DNA of 64,000 bases from CAXXOK01 sp963675365. GTDB lineage: Bacteria; Bacillota; Clostridia; Christensenellales; Aristaeellaceae. The position numbers and the translations under genes are program-made. The DNA lies in NCBI GenBank assembly GCA_963675365.2, contig CAXXVA010000002.1, positions 434,001-498,000 of the forward strand, written 5' to 3'. The notes beneath the pieces were generated by a model. It did not search any database, had not been told where the DNA came from, and worked only from the letters and a program-made list of their open reading frames with translations. Shown here piece by piece: positions 25,529-33,905 of the stretch (its first letter is position 1; every line of letters begins with the position of its first letter).

Positions 25529-25948
25529 CTACCGGCTGTACTGCGAATGCCTTCCCATAACCCCTAAAAAACCTAAAATCCCAAACCCCAGCAGCAGCCA
25601 GCCCACAAGCCGGTAGACGATCAGATACGGTGACGACGTGCCTGCGATATCCAGCACCCCCTTGAGCAGGCTTCCGGTCATCAGGGCCGCGATGCCGGAA
25701 TTGTAGAGGTTGAAAAACAAACGGGAGTGCCTTCTATATTCAGCTTCCGGGCAGAAAAACCACAGAAGCGTAAACACCAGCGCGCCGCCAATCAGCGGGT
25801 ATAAAAACATCATCGACATGGAGGCGGAGCGCACGCCGTGCCCAAACAGCGCGTAGACCTGATCAAACAGCACGCTCAGTACGCTGACGATCAGATAGAC
25901 GATCGCGGCTTTCTTCGTTCGCCTGCCGCGCTTACCAGAAGTACACAA
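25529..25948 (-). CDS. Small membrane protein of unknown family
   Basis: A 139-residue protein with four predicted membrane helices (about 13-33, 43-65, 75-98 and 108-130) and a basic N-terminus. I do not recognise the family. The start is TTG at 25948, supported by GGAAGGTG upstream within the preceding gene. It overlaps the glycosidase gene by 17 nt, so the two are probably translated together. Confidence 0.65.
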   Translation of the reverse strand: MCTSGKRGRRTKKAAIVYLIVSVLSVLFDQVYALFGHGVRSASMSMMFLYPLIGGALVFTLLWFFCPEAEYRRHSRLFFNLYNSGIAALMTGSLLKGVLDIAGTSSPYLIVYRLVGWLLLGFGILGFLGVMGRHSQYSR

Positions 25949-26840
25949 TGTCCGACACCTTCCGTTCGCCGTAGCTACGTCCGTCTGTTGGGTTGTTGAC
26001 GACCTTGCCGTTGAACCACATCGTGGCCGATCCTCCGCCGTCCAGGTTGTAGGCTACGGTGCAGCCGCGCTCCTGGAACAGTTCCGCAAGTTCCTCAAGC
26101 GTCAGGCCCGCGCTTTCGCTGGTGCGCCCGTCGGACACGATGACGATGTAATGCAGCGCGGATACCTGCCCGATGGCGGTCCGGGGATTACTGGACATGG
26201 ACTTTGCCACCTCGCTGCCCGCCGATACCGCGATCTCCCCGTCGTTGACCAGCGCCGGCCCGAACGACAGCACCTGCCACGCCCCCGCGTTGAGCAGTTC
26301 CTGCGCGCTGATCTCGCTTTCTTCGATGATGGAGAAATTGCCGTCGGAGTCGATGACCAGGTCCTCATTGCCGCCGGAGACGTCACGGTAGAGCACGCCG
26401 TTGCGGATTACGTAGCCGTCGTTGCGGAAGCCGTAGTAATCGCCGTTGATGGCGAAAACCGCGTCGTTATCCTCGGCGATGGCGGAGGTGGTCTGCTTGA
26501 TGTTGCGGCCGTACAGGCCGTTGGCCAGCGCGGTTTTCAGGTACGAGACATCGGTCACCAGGATATCGGCGATGTACACCGCCGTGTCATACACATAAGT
26601 GGTCTCAATGGTGATTTGTATATTATCATCTGTATAGGATGTTTCCGTAACGACCGCGTCCCCGCTGCCGTCTTCGGTTGTTTCGTCAACCTGTGTCAGC
26701 GTTTCGGCGGAAGCCGTCAGGGCGACGGGCGTGCCCGTGCGCGGGATGACGAAGGTGTCCAGCAGCACAAACGCGCTGAGCAGCGTCAGCAGCAGAGCGA
26801 ATGCGATCGCGAAGCGGAACGGTTTTTCAAACCAGCGCAT
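25932..26840 (-). CDS. Phosphodiester glycosidase (NAGPA-like) family protein, membrane-anchored
   Basis: A 302-residue exported enzyme. A single N-terminal membrane helix (about 9-30) serves as anchor or signal. The rest is the NAGPA-like domain: AINGDYYGFRNDGYVIRNGVLYRD, FGPALVNDGEI, NPRTAIGQ and the terminal NLDGGGSATMWFNGKVVN are diagnostic. Relatives cleave GlcNAc-phosphodiester links or process exopolysaccharide and cell-wall polymers. ATG at 26840 has AAAGGAG upstream. The substrate here is unknown. It is followed by a coupled small membrane protein. Confidence 0.88.
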   Translation of the reverse strand: MRWFEKPFRFAIAFALLLTLLSAFVLLDTFVIPRTGTPVALTASAETLTQVDETTEDGSGDAVVTETSYTDDNIQITIETTYVYDTAVYIADILVTDVSYLKTALANGLYGRNIKQTTSAIAEDNDAVFAINGDYYGFRNDGYVIRNGVLYRDVSGGNEDLVIDSDGNFSIIEESEISAQELLNAGAWQVLSFGPALVNDGEIAVSAGSEVAKSMSSNPRTAIGQVSALHYIVIVSDGRTSESAGLTLEELAELFQERGCTVAYNLDGGGSATMWFNGKVVNNPTDGRSYGERKVSDIVYFW

Positions 26841-26927
26841 CTTGCGGTCTCCTTTCCCGGTGGTAATATATTTTTTATACGCGGCCCGGCTGAAACAAGG
26901 CTGAAACTTTGATGAACAAACGGAAAA

Positions 26928-26956
26928 CAAAAAAACCCGCGCCGTACGGCGCGGGT
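26928..26956 (-). terminator. Rho-independent terminator of the ferredoxin gene
   Basis: The stem ACCCGCGCCG/CGGCGCGGGT with a 2-nt loop (26935-26956) is followed on the minus strand by seven T residues. Confidence 0.9.
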
Positions 26957-26986
26957 GATATGGAGATTAAATGAATTGTTACCGGA

Positions 26987-27232
26987 CTAATCCAGCGAGA
27001 TCGCCCGCATAGGGCAGTACTTTACGCAGCGGCCGCACTTGGTGCACTTGCTCTGGTCCACCGTAGGGGCGGCGTAACCGTTTTGTTTGAGCGCGCCGAC
27101 CGGGCATACGCGGATGGACGGGCACGGATGGTTTTCCGGGCAGCGGTGTTTGTTCACGGTGAGCACTCTATCCTTCAAGGGTTTATTGGAAGCCGGTTCG
27201 TTGCCAGTAAAAAAGCCGAATAAGTTTGCCAT
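26987..27232 (-). CDS. 4Fe-4S ferredoxin-like protein
   Basis: An 81-residue protein. The C-terminus has a full 4Fe-4S motif (CTKCGRCVKYCP). The first half has a looser cysteine set (CPENHPCPSIRVCP), which may bind a second cluster. ATG at 27232 is chosen because GGAGG lies 7 nt before it; the longer upstream frame has no such site. It lies 125 nt after the LarA-like gene and has its own terminator. It may carry electrons in fermentation; the partner is unknown. Confidence 0.85.
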   Translation of the reverse strand: MANLFGFFTGNEPASNKPLKDRVLTVNKHRCPENHPCPSIRVCPVGALKQNGYAAPTVDQSKCTKCGRCVKYCPMRAISLD

Positions 27233-27324
27233 TCGCCATCCTCCGTTATCCGTCGCTGAAAAACAATCTGCGTTCAACCGCAAAACGGCATGAACTTTGA
27301 CACTATAGCAGCAATCTTTTGCTT

Positions 27325-27347
27325 CCTCTGTGATGAAGTCACAGAGG
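27325..27347 (-). terminator. Hairpin at the end of the LarA-like operon
   Basis: CCTCTGTGA/TCACAGAGG with a 5-nt loop lies 11 nt past the stop of the LarA-like gene. There is no T-run after it, so it may be a weak terminator or a message-stabilising end. Confidence 0.5.
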
Positions 27348-27357
27348 CGCCGCGGAT

Positions 27358-28632
27358 TTAGAATCGTTCCTGATTGATCCAAAGCCCCAGCGCCGGGTTG
27401 GGGATGAAATAGATCTCCTCGCCGTCCGCAAGGGTGTTTTTGCCGTAGACAAGGGCTTTGGGGTCATAGCGTTTGATGAGCTCGTCGTAATCGGCGGCGG
27501 TATACCCAACGGATTCGATCTCCGCTTTGCCGATCTCTTTGACCGCATAGGTAATGGAAAACCTGCCGTCGGACGAACCATGAATCAGGTGCGCGGCGGC
27601 GCTCATGTTTTGGCGGAGGTCCAGGTTGTCAGGGTCTTGAAACGCGTCAAGCGTTTTCAGCCTGCCATGATAGCCGTATTTGCGGATCAGTCCGTCCACC
27701 TGCAGGTCTTCGCCAAAGCGGCGTACGCCGGGCGCGAGCACGATCAGTTCCCCGCCGTCGGCCATGGCCATACGCGTGCGGTAGATGGCCTTGTTGCCAA
27801 GCCAGGTTGTGTGGAACTCCTCGGGATCCAGGTAGACGACGCATTTTTTCAGCCCGAAGGGGACAAAATCGATATTCTTTTCCTGCGATAGCCGCACCGC
27901 CGCGTCCAGGCAATTGCGCCCTTCGCCGATGAACAATCCATGTGTGCGGATGCGGTTTTCCGGCGCGGTGCACACGGTCAGTACGAACAGCACCGGGCGT
28001 TGCTTTAAAAAGCGCTCCATCGCGTAATCGAAGATCCGGCGCACGGGCGTGTGATCCTTGCCCATCACCCGTTCCATGCCGTACACCGCGCCGATCATAT
28101 GCGTTTTATTGATCATGTCCGATCCGCCAACGCCCACGAACAGGTTCTTTGCGTGGTTGGCCATGCCGATGACCTCGTGGGGGACGACCTGGCCGATGGA
28201 GACGATCAGGTCGTATTTCGGGTTCATGACCAGTTTGTTGATCTGCGCGGTGATGGGTTCCTTCCACAGGCCCTCCGTGATGCCGGAGAGAAATCCGCCC
28301 GGAATGGTGCCAAGGGTGACCAGGTCGCCGCGCCACAGATGGGGGATGAAGGTTTCATAGGGGATATCGCCGAACATCACGCGCGCCTGTGCCTGCGTGA
28401 TAGGCACGTGCGTGCCAAGCGCGGGCAGGATATCCACCTCGCAGCCCTTCTCGGTGAGCATATGGTAATACAGGTTGGTAATCAGACCGGCGTTTGAATG
28501 GTAGCGCGTGAAATCCGGCGGGATCAGCAGTACGTTTTGCAGTCTGCGGCCCGCGATGGATTTTTCCAGCGCGTCCCGTATCTCTTCGTTTGTCAATCCG
28601 GCTTTGGTTTTTTCGTAAACAAACTCCTGCAT
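27358..28632 (-). CDS. LarA-family (DUF2088) nickel-dependent hydroxyacid racemase/epimerase homologue
   Basis: A 424-residue homologue of nickel-pincer lactate racemase, which inverts the alpha-hydroxy carbon of a 2-hydroxyacid. Candidate cofactor residues are H75 in GTHVPIT, H152 in VVPHEV, the covalent-site lysine K162 in NHAKN and H178 in NKTHMIG. The lysine context differs from the GGRK of true LarA, as expected for a divergent subgroup. It is the third gene of a unit with a sugar-acid kinase and 6-phosphogluconate dehydrogenase (17-nt spacing). That context points to a sugar acid such as gluconate rather than lactate. Characterised relatives include a D-gluconate 2-epimerase. The cofactor genes larB, larC and larE are not in the window. 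Confidence 0.85.
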   Translation of the reverse strand: MQEFVYEKTKAGLTNEEIRDALEKSIAGRRLQNVLLIPPDFTRYHSNAGLITNLYYHMLTEKGCEVDILPALGTHVPITQAQARVMFGDIPYETFIPHLWRGDLVTLGTIPGGFLSGITEGLWKEPITAQINKLVMNPKYDLIVSIGQVVPHEVIGMANHAKNLFVGVGGSDMINKTHMIGAVYGMERVMGKDHTPVRRIFDYAMERFLKQRPVLFVLTVCTAPENRIRTHGLFIGEGRNCLDAAVRLSQEKNIDFVPFGLKKCVVYLDPEEFHTTWLGNKAIYRTRMAMADGGELIVLAPGVRRFGEDLQVDGLIRKYGYHGRLKTLDAFQDPDNLDLRQNMSAAAHLIHGSSDGRFSITYAVKEIGKAEIESVGYTAADYDELIKRYDPKALVYGKNTLADGEEIYFIPNPALGLWINQERF

Positions 28633-28649
28633 GGCGTCCCTCTTTGTCC

Positions 28650-30101
28650 TCAGGCGTTGTAGGCGTTGGAGATCGTATCGCCGCCGTGCCCGGTCCAGTT
28701 GGTGTGATGGAACTCGCCGCGTTTGCCGTCCAGCCGCTCGTAGGTGTGCGCGCCGAAGTAATCGCGCTGCGCCTGCAGGAGGTTTGCGGGCAAACGTCCG
28801 GTGGTGTAGCCGTCAAAGTACGAAAGCGCGGAGGTCATCGCGGGCGCGGGCACTCCGGCCGTAACCGCCGCCGTGACGGCGGCGCGCCACGCGGGAAGAA
28901 GCGCTTCGATGCGTTCCTTGAAATATTGATCCAGCAGCAGGTTATGGAGCTGCGGGTTTTGATCGAACGCTTCCTTGATCTTTCCTAAAAACGCGCTGCG
29001 GATGATGCACCCGCCGCGCCACATCAGCGCGATGCCGCCGTAGTTGAGATGCCAACCGTAGGTTTCGGCGGCCAGGCGCATCAGCTCGTAGCCCTGCGCA
29101 TAGGAGATGATCTTGGAGGCGTACAGCGCCTGGCGTATGGTTTCGATCAGCGCGGCCCTGTCGCCTGTATAGGCGGGAATGATGCGGTTGTAGGCCTTTG
29201 CGGCAATCACGCGTTCGTCCTTCATAGCGGAGAGGCAGCGGGAAAATACCGCCTCGCTGATCAGCGTCAGCGGCGCGCCTTCGTCCAGCGCCGAAACCGA
29301 GGCCCACTTGCCGGTGCCCTTCTGACCCGCGGTATCAAGGATTTTATCCACGAGCGGTTCTCCGTCCGCGTCCTTTACCGTTAAAATGTTCGCGGTGATC
29401 TCGATCAGATAGCTGTCCAGGTCGCCCCGGTTCCATTCGGCGAACACTTCGTGCATCTCATCTGGCGTCATCCCCAGAAGATCGCGCATCAGCTGGTAGG
29501 CTTCGCAGATCAATTGCATATCGCCGTATTCGATACCGTTATGCACCATCTTTACGAAGTGGCCCGCGCCGCCTTCGCCCACCCAGTCGCAGCAGGGGGA
29601 ACCGCCGTCCGCCTTGGCGGCGATCGCCTGCAAAATAGGCTTCACGCGCGGCCACGCGGCGGAGGAGCCGCCGGGCATGATGCTGGGGCCGTTCAGCGCG
29701 CCCTCCTCGCCGCCGGATACGCCCGTGCCGATAAACAGCATCCCCTTGCTTTCCACGTATTTCGTACGCCGGATGGTATCGGGGAAGTGGCTGTTGCCGC
29801 CGTCGATGATGATATCGCCGGGGGACAGTAGCGGCAGAAGTTTTTCGATGGTTTGGTCCACGGGGTCGCCCGCCTTGATCATCATCATGATCACGCGAGG
29901 CGGTTCCACGTTCTGCACCAAGGCCTCAAAGGAATAGGTGCCGATAAAGCGCTTGCCCTTGCCGCGTCCGTTTACGAAATTCGTTACGGCTTCGGTTTCG
30001 ATATTGTACACGGCGACGGTAAAGCCGTGCCGTTCCATGTTCATGGAGAGGTTTTCGCCCATGACGGCCAGGCCGATCATGCCGATATCCGCTTTGCTCA
30101 T
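28650..30101 (-). CDS. gnd: 6-phosphogluconate dehydrogenase, decarboxylating
   Basis: Oxidises and decarboxylates 6-phosphogluconate to ribulose 5-phosphate (483 aa, the full-length form). The Rossmann start IGMIGLAVMGENLSMNMERHG, the substrate segment GTGVSGGEEGALNGPSIMPGG, the catalytic lysine and histidine region GAGHFVKMVHNGIEYGDMQL, and the C-terminal GRLPANLLQAQRDYFGAHTYER are all present. The residues after the glycine-rich loop do not decide between NAD and NADP. It follows the kinase by 18 nt and precedes the LarA homologue by 17 nt, so a gluconate route through 6-phosphogluconate is suggested. Confidence 0.95.
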   Translation of the reverse strand: MSKADIGMIGLAVMGENLSMNMERHGFTVAVYNIETEAVTNFVNGRGKGKRFIGTYSFEALVQNVEPPRVIMMMIKAGDPVDQTIEKLLPLLSPGDIIIDGGNSHFPDTIRRTKYVESKGMLFIGTGVSGGEEGALNGPSIMPGGSSAAWPRVKPILQAIAAKADGGSPCCDWVGEGGAGHFVKMVHNGIEYGDMQLICEAYQLMRDLLGMTPDEMHEVFAEWNRGDLDSYLIEITANILTVKDADGEPLVDKILDTAGQKGTGKWASVSALDEGAPLTLISEAVFSRCLSAMKDERVIAAKAYNRIIPAYTGDRAALIETIRQALYASKIISYAQGYELMRLAAETYGWHLNYGGIALMWRGGCIIRSAFLGKIKEAFDQNPQLHNLLLDQYFKERIEALLPAWRAAVTAAVTAGVPAPAMTSALSYFDGYTTGRLPANLLQAQRDYFGAHTYERLDGKRGEFHHTNWTGHGGDTISNAYNA

Positions 30102-30119
30102 TTCAGTGCTCCTTCGATT

Positions 30120-31199
30120 TCAGCGCTGCACGCGGGCGTTGCCCGCATAGATGTCCCAGACCTGTTTTTCGTCAGCGGGTTCGGCATAGTCGTTGAGGCT
30201 CGAGGCGGCGAGCACGCCGGTCGCCCAGCCGAAGCCCAGCCACTTGTCGGGCGTCCAGCCCTGCAAAATGCCGTACAACAGCCCGCCGGTAAAGCCGTCG
30301 CCCCCGCCGATGCGATCGAGAATCGGGATTTCCCGCGGTTCTTCCACGTACCACTGCCCGCCGGTGCGAAGCAGCGCGCCCCAGAGGTGCTGGTTGGCGC
30401 TGATCACCTGCCGCAGCGTGGTGGCGAAAACCTTCACGTTTACATACTTCCGTTCCGCCTGTGAGATCATGCCCTTGAAGCTGTCGATCTTCGCGTGCAG
30501 GTCCTCCCCGCCCGCCTCCGGGCCCTGGAAGCCCAGGCAAAGCTGGAAATCCTCCTCGTTGCCCACCAGGATATCGGCAAGCGACGCGATCTTGTGAAAC
30601 GCCAGGTAAAGCTCCGCCTCGCGGCCGGCCCAGAAGGTTTTGCGGTAGTTCAGATCAAAGCTGACCAGCGTATCGTGGGCCTTGGCGGCCTTAGCAAGCG
30701 CCACGCAGAAACGTGTGGTGTCTTCGCTCAGCGCGGCGATCAGGCCGGAGATGTGCAGGATGGCGACGCCTTCCGTGCCGAAAATGCGCTCGATATCGAA
30801 CTCCGCGATGTTCAGCGTCCGGCCGACCTCGCCGGCCCGGTCGTTCCACACGCGCGGAGCTCGCATGCCGAAGCCGCTGTCGGCGACGTTGAACTGGTGG
30901 CGGTAGCCCCACGGTCCGCCCTGGGGTACGTCCGCGCCTTCAAACAGGATATTGCGCTTGCGCAGCTGGCCTTTGATAAACTCGGCGATCGGGCTGCCCG
31001 CGACGAACTTCGTCAGCGCGAGGCAGGGCTTGCCCAGCGACGAGGATACGTTGCATACGTTGGTTTCCGCGCTGGTTGACTGCATGGTAAAATGATCGGA
31101 ATTCTGCACCGCCATGCGGTTGTCCGGCGTAATCCGCACGCCGATGCTGGTCGGGCAGGAAATTGCATACTTGTATGCAAGTCGTTTGGTTAAGGACAT
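30120..31199 (-). CDS. PfkB-family sugar / sugar-acid kinase
   Basis: A 359-residue member of the ribokinase/PfkB fold, nearest in look to 2-keto-3-deoxygluconate kinases. The ATP-site motif reads DRIGGGDGFTGGLLYG, where the usual form is DTxGAGDxF; the catalytic Asp is kept. The segment FDLNYRKTFW and NEEDFQ are typical of KDG-kinase-like proteins. The N-terminus is unusual, with a short lid region. ATG at 31199 follows TTGGAGGTG. As first gene of the unit with gnd and the LarA homologue, it may phosphorylate the sugar acid that gnd consumes. The substrate is inferred from neighbours only. Confidence 0.85.
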   Translation of the reverse strand: MSLTKRLAYKYAISCPTSIGVRITPDNRMAVQNSDHFTMQSTSAETNVCNVSSSLGKPCLALTKFVAGSPIAEFIKGQLRKRNILFEGADVPQGGPWGYRHQFNVADSGFGMRAPRVWNDRAGEVGRTLNIAEFDIERIFGTEGVAILHISGLIAALSEDTTRFCVALAKAAKAHDTLVSFDLNYRKTFWAGREAELYLAFHKIASLADILVGNEEDFQLCLGFQGPEAGGEDLHAKIDSFKGMISQAERKYVNVKVFATTLRQVISANQHLWGALLRTGGQWYVEEPREIPILDRIGGGDGFTGGLLYGILQGWTPDKWLGFGWATGVLAASSLNDYAEPADEKQVWDIYAGNARVQR

Positions 31200-31228
31200 A
31201 CAAACACCTCCAAATGTGATGCTGGCGA

Positions 31229-31279
31229 TATGGAATCCATACCGGCGGATGCAAATTCCAAACCGTATGGAATCAATAC
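31229..31279 (-). promoter_or_regulatory. Pair of near-identical operator-like sites in the kinase leader
   Basis: TATGGAATCCATAC (31229-31242) and TATGGAATCAATAC (31266-31279) differ at one position and are 37 bp apart. The first contains the palindrome TATGGA-A-TCCATA. They lie between the promoter and the kinase start, as expected for paired repressor sites. The regulator is unknown. Confidence 0.55.
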
Positions 31280-31348
31280 GATGAATCGGGGAAACGCCGT
31301 TTCAGCACGGACGGGCCGGCGGATGATCCCGCAAATAGTCTCGACCCT

Positions 31349-31377
31349 ATCATACCCTTTATTACGTGATATTTCAA
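31349..31377 (-). promoter_or_regulatory. Promoter of the kinase-gnd-LarA operon
   Basis: On the minus strand, TTGAAA (31372-31377), a 17-bp spacer and TATGAT (31349-31354) give a good sigma-A promoter. The start near 31342 leaves a leader of about 140 nt that contains the two operator-like sites. Confidence 0.72.
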
Positions 31378-31451
31378 TCGTTCGCTTCCGGCTCCGGCGT
31401 CCGCCGGGTCTCGCTTTCAAGCGGGCAGGGAAAGGCAAACGGCACTCTTGT

Positions 31452-31907
31452 CTATGCAAAATAGTGCATCAGGTTCAGGCAGTCCGGCGCGGCACCGTCC
31501 ACGTAGCCGGTATCCGTAAAACCCGCGGCCTGGAACAGGCGCAGCGCCGGGACGTTGTTTTGATGTATGCATACCTCGATGCAATCATAACGTCTCTCCG
31601 CCCGCAGCAGCGAGACGATCATCCTGAGCGCCTGTGTTCCATACCCACGTTTCTGATATCGTTGGTCGATCATGAACTGCTGCAGATCGTAGCACGCGGG
31701 CGCTTCATCGAGGTTGCGGACAAGGGCGAAACCCACGACGGCGGTTTCATTTTCAATGGCAAATACGCGGGCATTGCAGCCGCGGTATACATATCCTCTG
31801 GCCAGGATGCCCGTTGGCGTATCCAAAAAGGCCTGCTGTTCTTTGTCGACGGACAGGCGGGACGCCTCTTTCCAGTTGTCTTCGGTAACGGGTTCCAGCC
31901 GGATCAA
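31452..31907 (-). CDS. GNAT family N-acetyltransferase
   Basis: A 151-residue acetyltransferase. The acetyl-CoA loop is QRYQKRGYGTQALRMIV and the C-terminal strand-helix element is NVPALRLFQAAGFTDTGY. The opening IRLEPVTEDNWKEASRLSV is like that of the spermine/spermidine acetyltransferase group (PaiA, BltD), but the acceptor cannot be told. It lies 25 nt after an aminotransferase gene on the same strand and is probably co-transcribed with it. Confidence 0.88.
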   Translation of the reverse strand: MIRLEPVTEDNWKEASRLSVDKEQQAFLDTPTGILARGYVYRGCNARVFAIENETAVVGFALVRNLDEAPACYDLQQFMIDQRYQKRGYGTQALRMIVSLLRAERRYDCIEVCIHQNNVPALRLFQAAGFTDTGYVDGAAPDCLNLMHYFA

Positions 31908-31932
31908 TCTCTGACTCCTTTATTGAATGCGG

Positions 31933-33111
31933 TCAAACGGAACGTGCGTGCAAAACGCCGGATTGAGCGATCAATTGGATCGCCTGCTTCAGTTCGTCCG
32001 GATCCGCGACCAGCGCCATGCGCACGTGGCCCTCGCCTTCTTTACCGAACGCCGTTCCCGGCGTCATCAGCACGCCGGATTTTGCAAACAGCTCCCGGGT
32101 AAACGCGACGCTGTCCGTATACCCTTCAGGCAGACGCGCCCACAGAAACATAGTCGCGGGGGAGCGGTGGATTTCCCAGCCGAGTCCCGCCAAACCGTCC
32201 ACCAGAATATCGCGCCGCGCCTGGTACGCGGCCCGCGTTTGATCCACACAGTCCTGCGGGCCCAGAATCGCGGCGATGGCCGCGTCCTGCAGCGGGAAAA
32301 ACATACCGTAGTCGATGTTGGATTTGAGTGTTTTCAGCATCCCGATAACGTCCGGGTTGCCTACGGCAAAGCCGATCCTCGCGCCTGCCAGGCCGTAGGT
32401 TTTAGACAGCGAATTGAACTCCACGCCGACGTCCTTGGCGCCGGGGAAGCGCAGAAAGCTTCCGCAGCGCTGCCCGTCGAAGGTGAGCTCGCTGTATGAA
32501 TTATCGTGCACGACGATGATCTGGTAGGCTTTCGCAAAAGCGATGATATCGCGGTAGAGGCTGTCTGGCGCGATGCTCGCGGTGGGGTTGTTAGGGTAGG
32601 AGACGATCATCATTTTCGCGCGGCGCGCCACGGCATCCGGGATCGCGCCGACGTCGATCAGATAGTCGTTTTCCTTCTTCTGCGGCATGCCGTAGGGCTT
32701 CGCGCCCGCCAGCACCGGCCCGTCCCTGAAGATCGGGTAGCTTGGATCGGGAATCAGGATCGTGTCGCCGTCGTCGATCACGGTAAACGCGATATGCGCA
32801 AGCCCGTCCTGCGAGCCTAACAGCGAGGTGACCTCTGTTGCCGGATCGAGCGCGACGCCGTAGCGCCGCTCGTACCACTGCGCGACGGCTTGCTGCAGCC
32901 GCTTGGTATCGTCGATCGCATAGGCATATTTGCAGGTGTCCTGCGCCGAGCACACCAGCGCGTCCACGATGTGCTGCGCCGGGGGAATGTTGGGCGTGCC
33001 GACGCTTAAATCAATGACGGGCAGCCCCTGCGCGCTGCGTTCCGCCCGCATCTGCGCCAGCACGGAAAAAATCCCCGGTTTGAAGTAGTCCATTCTGTTT
33101 GAAAATTGCAT
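31933..33111 (-). CDS. Class I/II pyridoxal-phosphate aminotransferase
   Basis: A 392-residue aminotransferase of the fold I aspartate-aminotransferase family, similar to LL-diaminopimelate and PatA-type enzymes. The PLP-binding lysine is in NSLSKTYGLAGARIGF. Conserved IVSYPNNPTA and the aspartate-tyrosine element VVHDNSYSELTFDG are present, as is the C-terminal arginine in GHVRMALV. It uses 2-oxoglutarate or pyruvate in the family's usual reaction. The true substrate is unknown. The start ATG at 33111 opens the two-gene unit with GNAT. Confidence 0.9.
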   Translation of the reverse strand: MQFSNRMDYFKPGIFSVLAQMRAERSAQGLPVIDLSVGTPNIPPAQHIVDALVCSAQDTCKYAYAIDDTKRLQQAVAQWYERRYGVALDPATEVTSLLGSQDGLAHIAFTVIDDGDTILIPDPSYPIFRDGPVLAGAKPYGMPQKKENDYLIDVGAIPDAVARRAKMMIVSYPNNPTASIAPDSLYRDIIAFAKAYQIIVVHDNSYSELTFDGQRCGSFLRFPGAKDVGVEFNSLSKTYGLAGARIGFAVGNPDVIGMLKTLKSNIDYGMFFPLQDAAIAAILGPQDCVDQTRAAYQARRDILVDGLAGLGWEIHRSPATMFLWARLPEGYTDSVAFTRELFAKSGVLMTPGTAFGKEGEGHVRMALVADPDELKQAIQLIAQSGVLHARSV

Positions 33112-33207
33112 GATGCCAGGCCTTTCTCTGCGGATGATGCGTTTTGACTCTCTGACAGTTTATCATATTCACTGAGCCCGTAAAAGCCCGGGATGTGAAA
33201 CCGGACA

Positions 33208-33240
33208 ACAAAAAAACCGGCCGCAGCGGGCCGGGTTTTT
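33208..33240. terminator. Terminator at the end of the DhaK/DhaL operon
   Basis: The stem CCGGCC/GGCCGG (33217-33222 and 33229-33234) is flanked by nine A residues on one side and five T residues on the other. On the minus strand a run of T residues follows the stem, so it ends the 10-kb operon. Confidence 0.85.
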
Positions 33241-33267
33241 ACTGACGTTAAGGTGAAAACGGCTCCC

Positions 33268-33894
33268 TCAGTGGTTCGAGGCGTCGCTGGCCAGGGCTTC
33301 GAACAGGAGACTGCCGGCAACGGCGCCGCCGTCGACCAATCCGATCGCCTTGTCGCCGTAATACGCGGCGCGGCCGTGGACGGCTTTCATCTCTTTGGTG
33401 CTTTCGGCTCCCAATTTAGCGGCTTCTTTTGCGGCGGCAAGCGCGGCCGCAAAGCCCTCTCCGGCATGGGCGCAGAGCGCTTTCACCGCGGGGTCCAGCG
33501 CGTCCAGCACCGTTTTTTCGCCGGGTTTTGAATTGGCACGTTCCATGATCTTATCCACGCCCGCCGTAAACGCTTCGCCCGTCAGCGCGGCGTCGGCCGT
33601 TTCATGACCCTTCAACGTTTTGGCCATGCCCATCATCATAAACGAAAGGATGGTGCCAAGGGAGGACGGCGCGGCTTCGTTGAACGCCTTGGCGGCGGTG
33701 ACCAGAAGCTTGCCCAGGTCGCTCTCCGCGCTGCCGTCAACGGCCGCGTACGCGGCGGCAAAGCCTTCGTCCATGGAAATGCCCAGGTCGCCGTCGCCGT
33801 TTCGCTGGTCAAGCGAAATCAGATAATCCCGGTTTTGTTTCATCGTTTTTGAAACCGCGAGCATCGCGGCTTTCAGCGTCGCTGCGTTTAGCAT
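33268..33894 (-). CDS. dhaL: DhaL, ADP/ATP-binding subunit of a dihydroxyacetone-type kinase
   Basis: A 208-residue nucleotide-binding subunit that hands phosphate to the substrate held by DhaK. The metal-binding aspartates are D29, D34 and D36 in LDQRNGDGDLGISM, where E. coli has a GDGDHG element. The later SLGTILSFMMMGMAK and the ending GRAAYYGDKAIGLVDGGAVAG are typical. ATG at 33894 has AAAGGAG upstream; the longer frame that precedes it is an overlap with dhaK in another phase. It is the last gene of the operon. No DhaM phosphotransfer subunit is present here, so either ATP or a distant DhaM re-charges it. Confidence 0.92.
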   Translation of the reverse strand: MLNAATLKAAMLAVSKTMKQNRDYLISLDQRNGDGDLGISMDEGFAAAYAAVDGSAESDLGKLLVTAAKAFNEAAPSSLGTILSFMMMGMAKTLKGHETADAALTGEAFTAGVDKIMERANSKPGEKTVLDALDPAVKALCAHAGEGFAAALAAAKEAAKLGAESTKEMKAVHGRAAYYGDKAIGLVDGGAVAGSLLFEALASDASNH

Positions 33895-33905
33895 GTTTGG
33901 CTCCT

